Assembly: GCA_963841965.1 (NCBI GenBank)
Contig: CAWJES010000015.1
Span: 13,131-77,130 of the forward strand
Origin: Palsa-459 sp963841965
GTDB lineage: Bacteria > Actinomycetota > Acidimicrobiia > Acidimicrobiales > RAAP-2
Length of the DNA stretch: 64,000 bases
Direction: 5' to 3'
Shown: positions 7,625 to 16,458 of the stretch, piece after piece
Numbering within the stretch: the stretch's first letter is position 1
Layout: the number at the start of each line of letters is the position of its first letter
The notes under the pieces: model-generated
What the model was told of the DNA's origin: nothing
Database searches by the model: none
The model's input: the letters and a program-made list of their open reading frames with translations, nothing else
Made by a program: the position numbers and the translations under genes

Positions 7625-8928
7625 TGGCGAAACTCGACGCCCCGAAGATCGTCACAGCCAGGATCGGCATAGAGGGGAGCCACACGCTGGCCACCTACCT
7701 CGAGCACGGAGGGTACGAGTCGCTGCGCAAGGCGCTGGCGATGACCCCCGAAGCGGTGTGGTCCGAGGTTGACGACGCGTCGCTCCTCGGCCGCGGAGGC
7801 GCCGGTTTCCCCGCGGGCAGGAAGTGGTCGATGCTCCGCAAGAACCCCGTCAGCTACCTCGTCGTCAACGGGGACGAGTCCGAGCCGGCGACCTTCAAGG
7901 ACCACCTCCTGCTGGAGAACGACCCGCACCAGCTGGTGGAGGGCGTCGTGATCGCGGCGTACTCGCTGCAGGTCTCCCAGGCATTCATCTACATCCGCGG
8001 CGAGATGGCGCTTGCCCTCGAGCGGGTCCAGTCGGCGGTCAACGACGCGTACGCCAGCGGAGCGCTCGGCCAGGACATCTTCGGTTCCGGGTTCAGTCTC
8101 GATGTGGTCGTCCACCCCGGCGCCGGCGCGTACATCTGCGGTGACGAGACGGGCCTGCTCGAGTCGCTCGAAGGGAAGCGCGGCTTCCCCAGGATCAAGC
8201 CGCCGTTCTTCCCCGCTGTCATGGGCCTGTACGGCCAGCCGACGGTCGTGAACAACATCGAGACCCTCTCCAACATGCCGTGGATCATCGCCAACGGCGG
8301 CAAGGCGTTCGCAGCGCTCGGTCAGGGCCGGTCCACCGGCACACGACTGTTCGCGCTCGCCGGACACGTCAACAGGCCCGGCGTCTACGAGCTCGAGATG
8401 GTGCACAACACGTTCCGAGACATCATCTTCGACCCCGCCCTGGGCGCAGGTATCAGGGACGGCAGGGCGCTCAAGGCATTCATCCCCGGCGGGGTGTCCT
8501 CTCCGTGGTTCGGGATCGAGATGCTCGACGTCCCGCTCGGCCAGGACGAGGTCGGCGAGCGCGGGTCGATGTTGGGATCCGGATCCATCGTTGCCATGGA
8601 CGAGACGACCTGCGCCGTTCGCGCGGTGTGGCGGATCACGAAGTTCTTCTCGCGCGAGTCGTGCGGCCAGTGCACGCCGTGTCGAGAGGGCTCGGGGTGG
8701 CTCGAGCGGATCCTGTGGAGGCTCGAGAACGGTGGCGGCCGCCACGAGGACATTGACCTCCTCCTCGACGTGTGCGACAACATCTCCCCTGGCCTGGTCT
8801 GGCCGCCGCAGCAGACGACGATCTGCCCGCTCGGACCGTCCATCCCCGCCTCAATCAGCTCGGCGATCTCCATGTTCAAAGACGAGTTCTACGCGCACGT
8901 GACGAACCAGGGATGTCCCCATGGCTGA
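7624..8928 (+). CDS. nuoF: NADH-quinone oxidoreductase subunit F
   Basis: NADH-binding subunit of complex I carrying FMN and the 4Fe-4S cluster N3. The glycine-rich LGRGGAGFPAGRKW contacts FMN and NADH, and GAYICGDETGLLESLEG is another family block. The N3 ligands are in SCGQCTPCREG (about Cys347, Cys350, Cys353) and a fourth Cys near 401 in ICPLG. Length (434) is typical. It overlaps nuoE by one base and nuoG by eight. Confidence 0.96.
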   Translation: MAKLDAPKIVTARIGIEGSHTLATYLEHGGYESLRKALAMTPEAVWSEVDDASLLGRGGAGFPAGRKWSMLRKNPVSYLVVNGDESEPATFKDHLLLENDPHQLVEGVVIAAYSLQVSQAFIYIRGEMALALERVQSAVNDAYASGALGQDIFGSGFSLDVVVHPGAGAYICGDETGLLESLEGKRGFPRIKPPFFPAVMGLYGQPTVVNNIETLSNMPWIIANGGKAFAALGQGRSTGTRLFALAGHVNRPGVYELEMVHNTFRDIIFDPALGAGIRDGRALKAFIPGGVSSPWFGIEMLDVPLGQDEVGERGSMLGSGSIVAMDETTCAVRAVWRITKFFSRESCGQCTPCREGSGWLERILWRLENGGGRHEDIDLLLDVCDNISPGLVWPPQQTTICPLGPSIPASISSAISMFKDEFYAHVTNQGCPHG

Positions 8929-11611
8929 CGAGACGCGTGCCTCCGTGTCCTTCACCCTGGACGGCCGGACCACGACCGCGGAGCCCGGCGAGATGCTGAT
9001 CGCCGCCGCCGAGCGAGCCGGGACCTACATCCCGAGGTTCTGCTACCACCCCCGGATGGAGCCCGTCGGGGTCTGCAGGATGTGCCTCGTCGAGGTGGAC
9101 GGACCGAGGGGACCGACCCTCCAGCCGGCCTGCTACGTCGGCGTCACCGAGGGCATGACCGTCGTCACCGACTCCGACAAGGTGAAGAAGGCACAGGACG
9201 GGATCCTCGAGTTCCTGCTCGTGAACCACCCGCTCGACTGCCCGGTCTGCGACAAGGGCGGCGAGTGCCCGCTGCAGGACCAGACCCTCGCGCACGGCTC
9301 GGGCGACACCAGGTTCGCTGAGGAGAAGCGCCACTTCGCGAAGCCGATCCCGCTGTCGGACCTCGTGCTGCTCGACCGCGAGCGTTGCATCCAGTGCAGT
9401 CGGTGCACGAGGTTCGCGTCCGAGGTGGCAGGAGAGGCCCAGATCGATTTCCTCGGTCGTGGCGAGCAGGTGGAGGTCGCCACGTTCCCCTCCGAGCCCT
9501 TCACCTCGCACTTCTCGGGCAACACCGTCCAGATCTGCCCGGTCGGGGCCCTGACCGCGTCGCCGTACCGCTTCTCGGCGCGCCCGTGGGACCTCGAGCA
9601 GGTCGAGTCGACCTGCACGACGTGCTCGGTCGGGTGCCGCGTGGCGGTCCAGTCCTCGGCCAACCGGATCACGCGCCTGCTCGGCGTGGACTCCGACCCC
9701 ATCAACCACGGCTGGCTCTGCGACAAGGGACGGTTCGCGTACGAGGCGACGAACGGACAGGAGGAAGGCGAGCCGCTGCTCCCGCTGACGTCGCCGCGCC
9801 GCCGACTCAACGCGCCGCTCCTGCGTCGCGACGGCGAGCTTGTCGAGGTCCCCTGGGGCGAGGCGATCGCGGCGGCCAAGGATGCGATCCAGCGCGCCAC
9901 CGTTTCGTCACCGGCGGGGTTCGGCGCGATCGGGGGAGCCGCGCTCACGAACGAAGCGCAGTACCTCTGGGCACGCTTCTTGAAGGGCGTCGTGCGCACC
10001 GACTCGGTCGACGCGCAGTTCGGCGACGGTTTCGATCCGGCGCTGCTCGGCGAGCTGCCGAGCGCGACGATCGACGATGCCACCACAGCGGCAGCCGTGC
10101 TCGTGATCTCGGGGGATCTCGAAGAGGAGCTCCCCATCCTCTTCCTGCGGCTCCGCTCCGCAGCGGTCGCCGGAGCGACGAAGCTCGTCGAGCTGGCCAT
10201 GGCCTCGAGCAGGCTCGCCTCGGTCAGTGCCGCATCGCTGCCGATCCGTCCGGGCGAGGCACCCGAAGTCGCCGCCGCCCTGATCGGTGACGACGCAGCG
10301 GTTGCTCGCCTCGCATCGCACCCCGAGGGTGCCGCATTCTCGCGTGAGTCCCTCGACGCCGCCCGCGCCGTGATCCCCGAATCTGGCGATGGCCTCGTCG
10401 TCGTCATCGGGCGTGCGAACGTCGCCGAGTCGTCGGCCGTGGTCGAGTCGACCGCCCGCTTCCTCGCTGCTCGCCTTCCGAAGGCACGCTTCCTGTTCGC
10501 GCTCCGCCGCTCCAACATCGCTGGTGCGATCGATCTGGGGCTCACGCCGGGCATGCTGCCCGGACGGGTGACGCTCGAGAACGGGTCGGCATGGTTCACG
10601 AGCCACTGGGGCGGTGTCCCCGAGGAGCGCGGCCGCGACACGATCACGCAGCTGCAGGCCCTCTCGTCGGGGGAGCAGTCGGCCGTCCTGCTGCTGGGCG
10701 CCGACCCGATGAGCGACTCGATCGACCCCGAACTGGCGGCCAGCGCCCTCGCGGCCGCGAGCGACGTGATCCTGGTGGGCGGGCACGGCGGGCCGGTGCT
10801 GGCGCACGCCTCGATCGTGCTCCCCGCAACCGTCGCCCACGAACGGTCAGGGACGACGACGAACCTCGAGGGTCGTGTCCTCAAGCTGGGCCAGAAGCTC
10901 GTCGGCCCTGGATTCGCCTGGCCCGACACGGACATCGCCGGTGAGCTCATCGGCGCGTTCGGGGGCACGGTTCCAGCGACGGACCCCTCGGCGCTGACCG
11001 ACGAGATCGCGGACCTCTGTGCGCTCCGCGCGGGAATCACGACCGATGCACTCTCCGCGCGCGACGACGGCATGGTGTTCGGCCGCGACGCCGGCGCTCC
11101 GCGCGGCGCGCTCGATCCAGTGGCGTTTCCCGGCGTCCAGTCTCCCGAGCTCGTCGGCCTCAACCCGCTCGCGGGCGCGGTCACGGTTCCGGCCGAGGAC
11201 GCCGCCACGGGCACAGCCCCATCTCCGGCTGCGGCGCGCGCGTCCGACGGCGAGTCACTCCGCGTGCCCCCTCCTGACGCCTACTCGCTGCGGCTCGTGG
11301 CGGTTCGGCACCTGTTCGACCGCGGCGCAGCAATCGAGGCGTCGCCCAGCCTGCTGCCGCTCGTGCCGACCGCGGAGGTTCGCGCCAACCCCTACGACCT
11401 CGACCGAATCGGAGCCACGAGCGGATCCGAGGTCCAGCTCCGGTCGTCGAAGTCGACGGCCGTCCTGCGTGCCGTCGCCGACACAACCGTGGTCAAGGGC
11501 ACTCTGCGGATCGGCCTCAACCTGGATGCAGCGGGGGCCGCGGACAGGATCGCCGTCCGACTCATCGATCAGGGCGAGATCGTCACCGAGATCAGGATGG
11601 AGTCGGTATGA
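8921..11611 (+). CDS. nuoG: NADH-quinone oxidoreductase subunit G
   Basis: Large iron-sulfur subunit that passes electrons from NuoF toward NuoI. The N-terminal 2Fe-2S domain has Cys41, Cys52, Cys55 and Cys71. Next come HPLDCPVCDKGGECPLQDQ, then CIQCSRCTRF, and CTTCSVGC at the start of the molybdopterin-oxidoreductase-like domain. That domain, about residues 220-680, is a catalytically inert relic in complex I. The C-terminal 200 residues contain an Ala-rich linker and a beta-rich domain. At 896 residues it is in the range of actinobacterial NuoG. The overlap with nuoH is ATGA. Confidence 0.95.
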   Translation: MADETRASVSFTLDGRTTTAEPGEMLIAAAERAGTYIPRFCYHPRMEPVGVCRMCLVEVDGPRGPTLQPACYVGVTEGMTVVTDSDKVKKAQDGILEFLLVNHPLDCPVCDKGGECPLQDQTLAHGSGDTRFAEEKRHFAKPIPLSDLVLLDRERCIQCSRCTRFASEVAGEAQIDFLGRGEQVEVATFPSEPFTSHFSGNTVQICPVGALTASPYRFSARPWDLEQVESTCTTCSVGCRVAVQSSANRITRLLGVDSDPINHGWLCDKGRFAYEATNGQEEGEPLLPLTSPRRRLNAPLLRRDGELVEVPWGEAIAAAKDAIQRATVSSPAGFGAIGGAALTNEAQYLWARFLKGVVRTDSVDAQFGDGFDPALLGELPSATIDDATTAAAVLVISGDLEEELPILFLRLRSAAVAGATKLVELAMASSRLASVSAASLPIRPGEAPEVAAALIGDDAAVARLASHPEGAAFSRESLDAARAVIPESGDGLVVVIGRANVAESSAVVESTARFLAARLPKARFLFALRRSNIAGAIDLGLTPGMLPGRVTLENGSAWFTSHWGGVPEERGRDTITQLQALSSGEQSAVLLLGADPMSDSIDPELAASALAAASDVILVGGHGGPVLAHASIVLPATVAHERSGTTTNLEGRVLKLGQKLVGPGFAWPDTDIAGELIGAFGGTVPATDPSALTDEIADLCALRAGITTDALSARDDGMVFGRDAGAPRGALDPVAFPGVQSPELVGLNPLAGAVTVPAEDAATGTAPSPAAARASDGESLRVPPPDAYSLRLVAVRHLFDRGAAIEASPSLLPLVPTAEVRANPYDLDRIGATSGSEVQLRSSKSTAVLRAVADTTVVKGTLRIGLNLDAAGAADRIAVRLIDQGEIVTEIRMESV

Positions 11612-12843
11612 CCCACCTGCTCGCAACCGGCGACCCGATCTACGCGAACGGCGTCGGCTGGATCGCCATCGTTGTGACCGTGGTCAAGATCCTGGTCGCG
11701 TTCGCCCTGCTGCTCATCTCGGTCATGCTGCTCATCTGGTTCGAGCGCAAGGTGATCTCAGACATGCAGAGCCGGATCGGACCGGAGCGGTGGGGACCCT
11801 TCGGCATCCTCCAGACGCTCGCCGACGGCATAAAGGCCTTCTTCAAAGAGGACCTGGTCCCGGCCAACGCGAACAGGTTCGTCTTCAAGCTCGCGCCCTA
11901 CCTGGTGCTCATCCCGGCGCTCGTCACGTTCTGCATCATCCCCGTCGGCGGCGAGGTGACGATCCACGGGTACTCCACCTACCTGCAGGTCGCGGACCCT
12001 CAGATCGGCATCCTGCTGCTGCTCGCAATGTCAGGCATCAGCGTCTACGGGGTGATCCTGGCCGGCTGGGGGTCTGGATCCAAGTACCCGCTCATGAGCT
12101 CCGTACGCGCCAGCGCGCAGATGGTCTCCTACGAGGCCGCACTCGGCCTTTCCACGGCGACCGTCGTGCTCGTCGCGGGCACCCTCTCGACGGACGGGAT
12201 CGTCGCCGCCCAGGGCGGCGGGTTCTGGCACTGGAACGTCATCCGCCTCGGTGTCGTGCCCTTCCTCATCTTCCTGATTGCGATCACGGCCGAGATGAAC
12301 CGCCCGCCGTTCGACACGGTCGAGGCTGAGTCCGAGCTCGTCGGCGGCTTCAACACCGAGTACTCGTCGATCCGGTTCGCGCTGTTCTACCTGGCTGAGT
12401 TCATGAACGTCATCGTGATGTCGGCGATCATGGTGACCCTCTTCTTCGGCGGGCCGAGCGGCTGGATCCCGAACGTCCCGCACCTCCAATGGCTCTTCCC
12501 GATCCTCTGGTTCCTCGGCAAGGTCCTCGTGTTCTGCTTCTGCTACGTCTGGTTCCGAGCCGCGCTCCCGCGGTTCCGGTACGACCAGCTGATGTCCCTC
12601 GGATGGAAGCGCCTTATCCCCATCGCCCTCGCATGGCTGTTGCTCATCGCTGCGTTCCTGGTCAACGTGTGGTGGGGACTCGGCACCGCCGGTGTGATCC
12701 TGATCGCGTCGCTCCTGCTCTCGAGGGCCTTCGAGCTCGGCGACGCGCGGGAGCTCGGCGATGACACGATCCTCGATCCCGTCGGCGAGCGCCCCGTGCC
12801 GCCGACCATCCTGCGTCGGCTGACCGATGAGGAAGGCGCCTGA
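11608..12843 (+). CDS. nuoH: NADH-quinone oxidoreductase subunit H
   Basis: Membrane subunit that forms the entry to the quinone tunnel and joins the two arms of complex I. Diagnostic blocks are WFERKVISDMQSRIGPER and EMNRPPFDTVEAESELVGGF, both lining the quinone channel with conserved charged residues. About eight transmembrane helices are visible. The C-terminal cytoplasmic tail (about 50 residues) is longer than in proteobacteria. Ends in TGATG shared with nuoI. Confidence 0.96.
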   Translation: MTHLLATGDPIYANGVGWIAIVVTVVKILVAFALLLISVMLLIWFERKVISDMQSRIGPERWGPFGILQTLADGIKAFFKEDLVPANANRFVFKLAPYLVLIPALVTFCIIPVGGEVTIHGYSTYLQVADPQIGILLLLAMSGISVYGVILAGWGSGSKYPLMSSVRASAQMVSYEAALGLSTATVVLVAGTLSTDGIVAAQGGGFWHWNVIRLGVVPFLIFLIAITAEMNRPPFDTVEAESELVGGFNTEYSSIRFALFYLAEFMNVIVMSAIMVTLFFGGPSGWIPNVPHLQWLFPILWFLGKVLVFCFCYVWFRAALPRFRYDQLMSLGWKRLIPIALAWLLLIAAFLVNVWWGLGTAGVILIASLLLSRAFELGDARELGDDTILDPVGERPVPPTILRRLTDEEGA

Positions 12844-13586
12844 TGGCCGCCGACGACGCCACGAGCGACTTCAGCTTCTTCAAGGGGTTCTCCCTGACGC
12901 TGCGCCACATCGGCCGAAAGCGGGTGACGAGGCGCTACCCGGCGGAGAAGCGTCCGAAGCAGCCGCGCCAGCACGGCCGCCACGTTCTCAACCGGTATGA
13001 GGACGGCATGGAGAAGTGCATCGGCTGCGAGCTGTGCGCCGGCGTCTGCCCCGCCGACTGCATCTACGTGCGAGGCCTCGACAACCCGCCGGACCACCCG
13101 GTGTCACCCGGCGAGCGGTACGGGTACATCTACGAGATCAACTACCTGCGCTGCATCCACTGCGACTTGTGCGTGGAGGCATGCCCCACCGAGGCGATCA
13201 CGGAGTCCAAGCTGTTCGAGTTCTCATTCAAGAACCGCGCGGATGCGATCTACACGAAGCGAGAGCTGCTCGTGGACGACGACGGGCATCCGCAGCGCCT
13301 CCCGTGGGAGGACTGGCGCGAAGGCGACGACTTGCACACGTCGGGCTGGATGCGCGCGACGTCCCCGTCCGGCGCCGCGGACTTCGAGGGCGTCGAGCAA
13401 TGGTCGGGCGAGCTCGGCTATGGCGTCCGCCCCGCCGAGGGCGGTCAGTCCGCCAACCGTGATGACGCGGCGACCGGGACCAGGGCCGTGCGCGACGTGC
13501 TGTCCGAGCACCTGCTCGCCGAGGACCAGCCACCGAGGACGTTCAAGCCCCCCCGCGCGTTCAGGTCGCGGAAGGCGAAGAAGTGA
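12843..13586 (+). CDS. nuoI: NADH-quinone oxidoreductase subunit I
   Basis: Ferredoxin-like subunit with two 4Fe-4S clusters (N6a, N6b) that lead to N2. The ligand sets are Cys59, Cys62, Cys65, Cys69 and Cys104, Cys107, Cys110, Cys114, each in the C-x2-C-x2-C-x3-C spacing. Beyond residue 150 there is a polar extension of about 95 residues, longer than in most bacteria, which includes an Arg/Lys-rich end. Its stop is embedded in the GTG start of nuoJ. Confidence 0.95.
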   Translation: MAADDATSDFSFFKGFSLTLRHIGRKRVTRRYPAEKRPKQPRQHGRHVLNRYEDGMEKCIGCELCAGVCPADCIYVRGLDNPPDHPVSPGERYGYIYEINYLRCIHCDLCVEACPTEAITESKLFEFSFKNRADAIYTKRELLVDDDGHPQRLPWEDWREGDDLHTSGWMRATSPSGAADFEGVEQWSGELGYGVRPAEGGQSANRDDAATGTRAVRDVLSEHLLAEDQPPRTFKPPRAFRSRKAKK

Positions 13587-14284
13587 CCGGGATGCTGGCG
13601 ACGACAAGGACGATCCCCGACGTCCTCGTGTTCATCGCGTCCGCGCTGATCATCCTCTCGGGCGCCGTCGGCGTGGTGATCTGCAAGAATCCCGTCCACT
13701 CGGCCCTGAGCCTCATCGGAACGCTCCTGGGCGTCGCGCTTGCGTTCGTGGAGCAGCAGGCGCACTTCCTGGCCGCCGCCCAGATCATCGTGTACGCGGG
13801 CGCGATCGTCATCCTCTTCCTGTTCGTGATCATGTTCCTCGGGGTCGACCGGGAGGAGAAGATCTCCGTCGAGCCGCTCGTCGGCCACCGCCCGCTCGCG
13901 ATCACTGCCGTCGGCGTCATCGTCGGCGGCCTGATCGCGCTCATCGCCGCCGGTGGCTGGTATTCCGGTGCCCATTCGGTCGCGGGCCCGAACGACCCGT
14001 CCAACGATGTCGGCGCGCTCGGCAAGGCGGTGTTCACGACCTATCTGTTTGCCTTCGAGGCCACCGCGCTCCTCCTCATCATCGCCGTCGTCGGCGCGGT
14101 GCTTCTCGCTCGACGCCAGCCGGAGGGACGCTCACGCGAGTCCGCCGCGAGCCCCGGGCCAGACCTCGATCCCGCGCAGGACGCCGTCGACGCCGCCCCG
14201 ATTGCGTCGGATGCGGATCAGACCGACGAGAGACTTGGCGATGAGCTCGGCCAGGACCAGGACCATGAGGAAGTGGCGCCGTGA
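13583..14284 (+). CDS. nuoJ: NADH-quinone oxidoreductase subunit J
   Basis: Membrane subunit of complex I with five transmembrane helices. The helix containing QIIVYAGAIVILFLFVIMFLG is the conserved segment with the pi-bulge that rotates between states of the enzyme. The last 60 residues are an acidic, Asp/Pro-rich cytoplasmic tail. Starts at GTG overlapping the nuoI stop; its own stop overlaps the GTG of nuoK. Confidence 0.93.
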   Translation: MTGMLATTRTIPDVLVFIASALIILSGAVGVVICKNPVHSALSLIGTLLGVALAFVEQQAHFLAAAQIIVYAGAIVILFLFVIMFLGVDREEKISVEPLVGHRPLAITAVGVIVGGLIALIAAGGWYSGAHSVAGPNDPSNDVGALGKAVFTTYLFAFEATALLLIIAVVGAVLLARRQPEGRSRESAASPGPDLDPAQDAVDAAPIASDADQTDERLGDELGQDQDHEEVAP

Positions 14285-14586
14285 CGATCCCCGCCGCCTG
14301 GTACCTCGTGCTGTCGGTGCTGTTGTTCGGCATCGGCGCGACGGGCTTCCTCATCCGTCGCAATGTGCTCGTGATGTTCATGTGCATCGAGCTCATGCTG
14401 AACTCGGCGAACCTCGCCTTCGTGACGTTCTCGAGGGTCCTCGACGATGTGGGCGGTCAGGCCACCGTGTTCTTCGTCCTCGTCGTCGCGGCAGCCGAAG
14501 TCACCGTCGGGCTCGGCATCGTGGTGTCAATCTTCCGGCGACGCAACAGCGCGATCGTCGACGACGTCCACGAGATGAAGGGCTGA
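14281..14586 (+). CDS. nuoK: NADH-quinone oxidoreductase subunit K
   Basis: Three-helix membrane subunit of 101 residues. The conserved glutamate used in proton translocation lies in MCIELMLNSANL, and a second acidic residue is found in AAAEVTVGLGI. Length and motifs match the family exactly. Starts at GTG 14281; nuoL begins one base after the stop. Confidence 0.95.
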   Translation: MTIPAAWYLVLSVLLFGIGATGFLIRRNVLVMFMCIELMLNSANLAFVTFSRVLDDVGGQATVFFVLVVAAAEVTVGLGIVVSIFRRRNSAIVDDVHEMKG

Positions 14587-14587
14587 G

Positions 14588-16456
14588 ATGGTCTACGCAG
14601 CTGTCTGGATGCCGATCGCAGCGCTCGCGGGCTTCCTCGTGCTCCTCACCTTCGGACGGCGCATCGGCGAGCCGATCGCCGGCTGGATCGGGACCATCGC
14701 GATCACCGCGGCCTTTGTCGTCTCGATCGTCGCGTGGATCGGACTCCTGCACCAGTCCGACCGCGAGGTCACCCAAAACCTCTTCAACTGGATCCCGATC
14801 GGTGGGGTGCAGGTCAAGGCGGCGCTGCTGATCGACCCGCTGTCGGTCACGATGTGCCTGTTCGTCACGGGTGTCTCCGCCCTCATCCACCTGTATTCGA
14901 TCGGGTACATGCACAAGGAGCGGGACTTCACGAAGTTCTACGTGTATCTCAACCTCTTTGTCTTCTCCATGCTCGTGCTCGTGCTCGCCAACAATCTGCT
15001 GCTCACCTTCGTCGGATGGGAGGGCGTGGGCGTCTGCTCCTACTGGCTGGTGTCGTTCTACTTCGAGAAGGACAGCGCGGCCTCTGCCGGCAAGAAGGCG
15101 TTCATCTACAACCGGATCGGCGACGTAGGGATGCTGATCGCGATCTTCATCTTCGTCACGCACCTCCACACGCTCGACTACCTGCAGATCAACTCGGTTG
15201 CGGGCGCACACCTCTCGAGCACGGACCTCACGATCGCGGTGCTTGCGCTCCTGCTCGCAGCGACGGGAAAGTCCGCGCAGATCCCGCTGTTCAACTGGCT
15301 GCCCGACGCCATGGAGGGTCCGACCCCGGTGTCCGCGCTCATCCACGCCGCGACGATGGTGACGGCTGGCGTGTACCTGCTGTGCCGCATGAACCACGTC
15401 CTGGCGTTCAGCGGGTCGGGCAGGGCGACCATCGCCGTGATCGGCGGCGTGACGGCGTTCGTCGCCGCCACCATCGCGACCTCCCAGAGCGACATCAAGA
15501 AGGTGCTGGCCTTCTCGACGGTCTCCCAGATCGGCTACATGGTGCTGGCCGTCGGTTCGGGTGCCTACATCGCGGCGATCTTCCTCATGGTCTGCCACGC
15601 CTTCTACAAGGGCCTGCTCTTCCTGGGTGCGGGCTCGGTCATCCACGGGCTCCACGGCGAGCAGGAGCTCGATCGCATGGGCGGCCTTCGCAAGCTGATG
15701 GCATGGACCTACGCCACCTTCCTCGTCGCGTGGCTCACGATCTCGGGAGTGCCGCCGTTCTCAGCCTTCTTCTCCAAGGGCGACGTCCTGAAGGGCGCCT
15801 ACGAGTACTCGAAGCCGCTCTGGGCCCTCGGCGTCGTGACCGCGTTGCTGACCGCGTACTACATGAGCCGACTCTTCTACCTCGCCTTCACCGGCGACCC
15901 CCGCTTCCTCGAGGCCACGGCCGATGGCAGGCCCGCGCTCCACGAGCCGCACGAGTCCCCGTGGGTCATGCGGATTCCCCTGCTCGTGCTCGCCGTCTTC
16001 GCGGCTGCCGGCGGCCTGCTCGGCACCCCGCTCACGAACTTCCTCACGCCCGTCTTCGCCGGGAACCTCCCGATCCCGCTCTCGCATGGCACCCAGATCG
16101 CCCTCGAGGTGCTCGACGCGGTGATCGCGGTCGGCGGCATCGCGATCGCATGGGTCCTCTGGCGCGGTCGTTCGGAGCGGCCGTCGCTGACGCCGAGGTT
16201 CCTCTTCCGCGTCTGGTACTGGGACGACGCCTACGACGCCGTGATCGGCAGGCCGGGGACGGAGCTCGCGAACTTCTCCGCAGAGACCATCGATCCCAAG
16301 GTGATCGATGGCGCCGTGATGGGGATCGCGACCCTGGTTCGCAGGACGTCGCTGCAGGCTCGGAAGCTGCAGAGCGGCTACGTGCGCAGCTACGCGCTGC
16401 TGATGACCGTTGGTGTCGTCCTGTTCATCGCCTACCTCCTGGCGAGGACCTTCTGA
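14588..16456 (+). CDS. nuoL: NADH-quinone oxidoreductase subunit L
   Basis: Distal antiporter-like proton-pumping subunit with a long lateral helix at its C terminus. Key residues are visible: the glutamate of GWEGVGVCSYWLV, the lysine of ATGKSAQIPLFNWLPDAM, and VSALIHAATMVTAGVYL. Length (622) is typical. The C-terminal region after about residue 490 holds the amphipathic connecting helix and an anchor helix. Very long open frames overlapping this gene in other frames are compositional shadows. Confidence 0.96.
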   Translation: MVYAAVWMPIAALAGFLVLLTFGRRIGEPIAGWIGTIAITAAFVVSIVAWIGLLHQSDREVTQNLFNWIPIGGVQVKAALLIDPLSVTMCLFVTGVSALIHLYSIGYMHKERDFTKFYVYLNLFVFSMLVLVLANNLLLTFVGWEGVGVCSYWLVSFYFEKDSAASAGKKAFIYNRIGDVGMLIAIFIFVTHLHTLDYLQINSVAGAHLSSTDLTIAVLALLLAATGKSAQIPLFNWLPDAMEGPTPVSALIHAATMVTAGVYLLCRMNHVLAFSGSGRATIAVIGGVTAFVAATIATSQSDIKKVLAFSTVSQIGYMVLAVGSGAYIAAIFLMVCHAFYKGLLFLGAGSVIHGLHGEQELDRMGGLRKLMAWTYATFLVAWLTISGVPPFSAFFSKGDVLKGAYEYSKPLWALGVVTALLTAYYMSRLFYLAFTGDPRFLEATADGRPALHEPHESPWVMRIPLLVLAVFAAAGGLLGTPLTNFLTPVFAGNLPIPLSHGTQIALEVLDAVIAVGGIAIAWVLWRGRSERPSLTPRFLFRVWYWDDAYDAVIGRPGTELANFSAETIDPKVIDGAVMGIATLVRRTSLQARKLQSGYVRSYALLMTVGVVLFIAYLLARTF

Positions 16457-16458
16457 CC

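Noticed and set aside
9133..11214. Minus-strand open frame of nearly 700 codons opposite nuoG
   Set aside because: Low-complexity Ser/Arg/Ala translation and complete overlap with a well-supported nuoG.
14734..16458. Upstream part of the nuoM frame, open throughout nuoL
   Set aside because: The translation before GTG 16459 is Arg/His-rich shadow sequence; nuoL in another frame is certain there.
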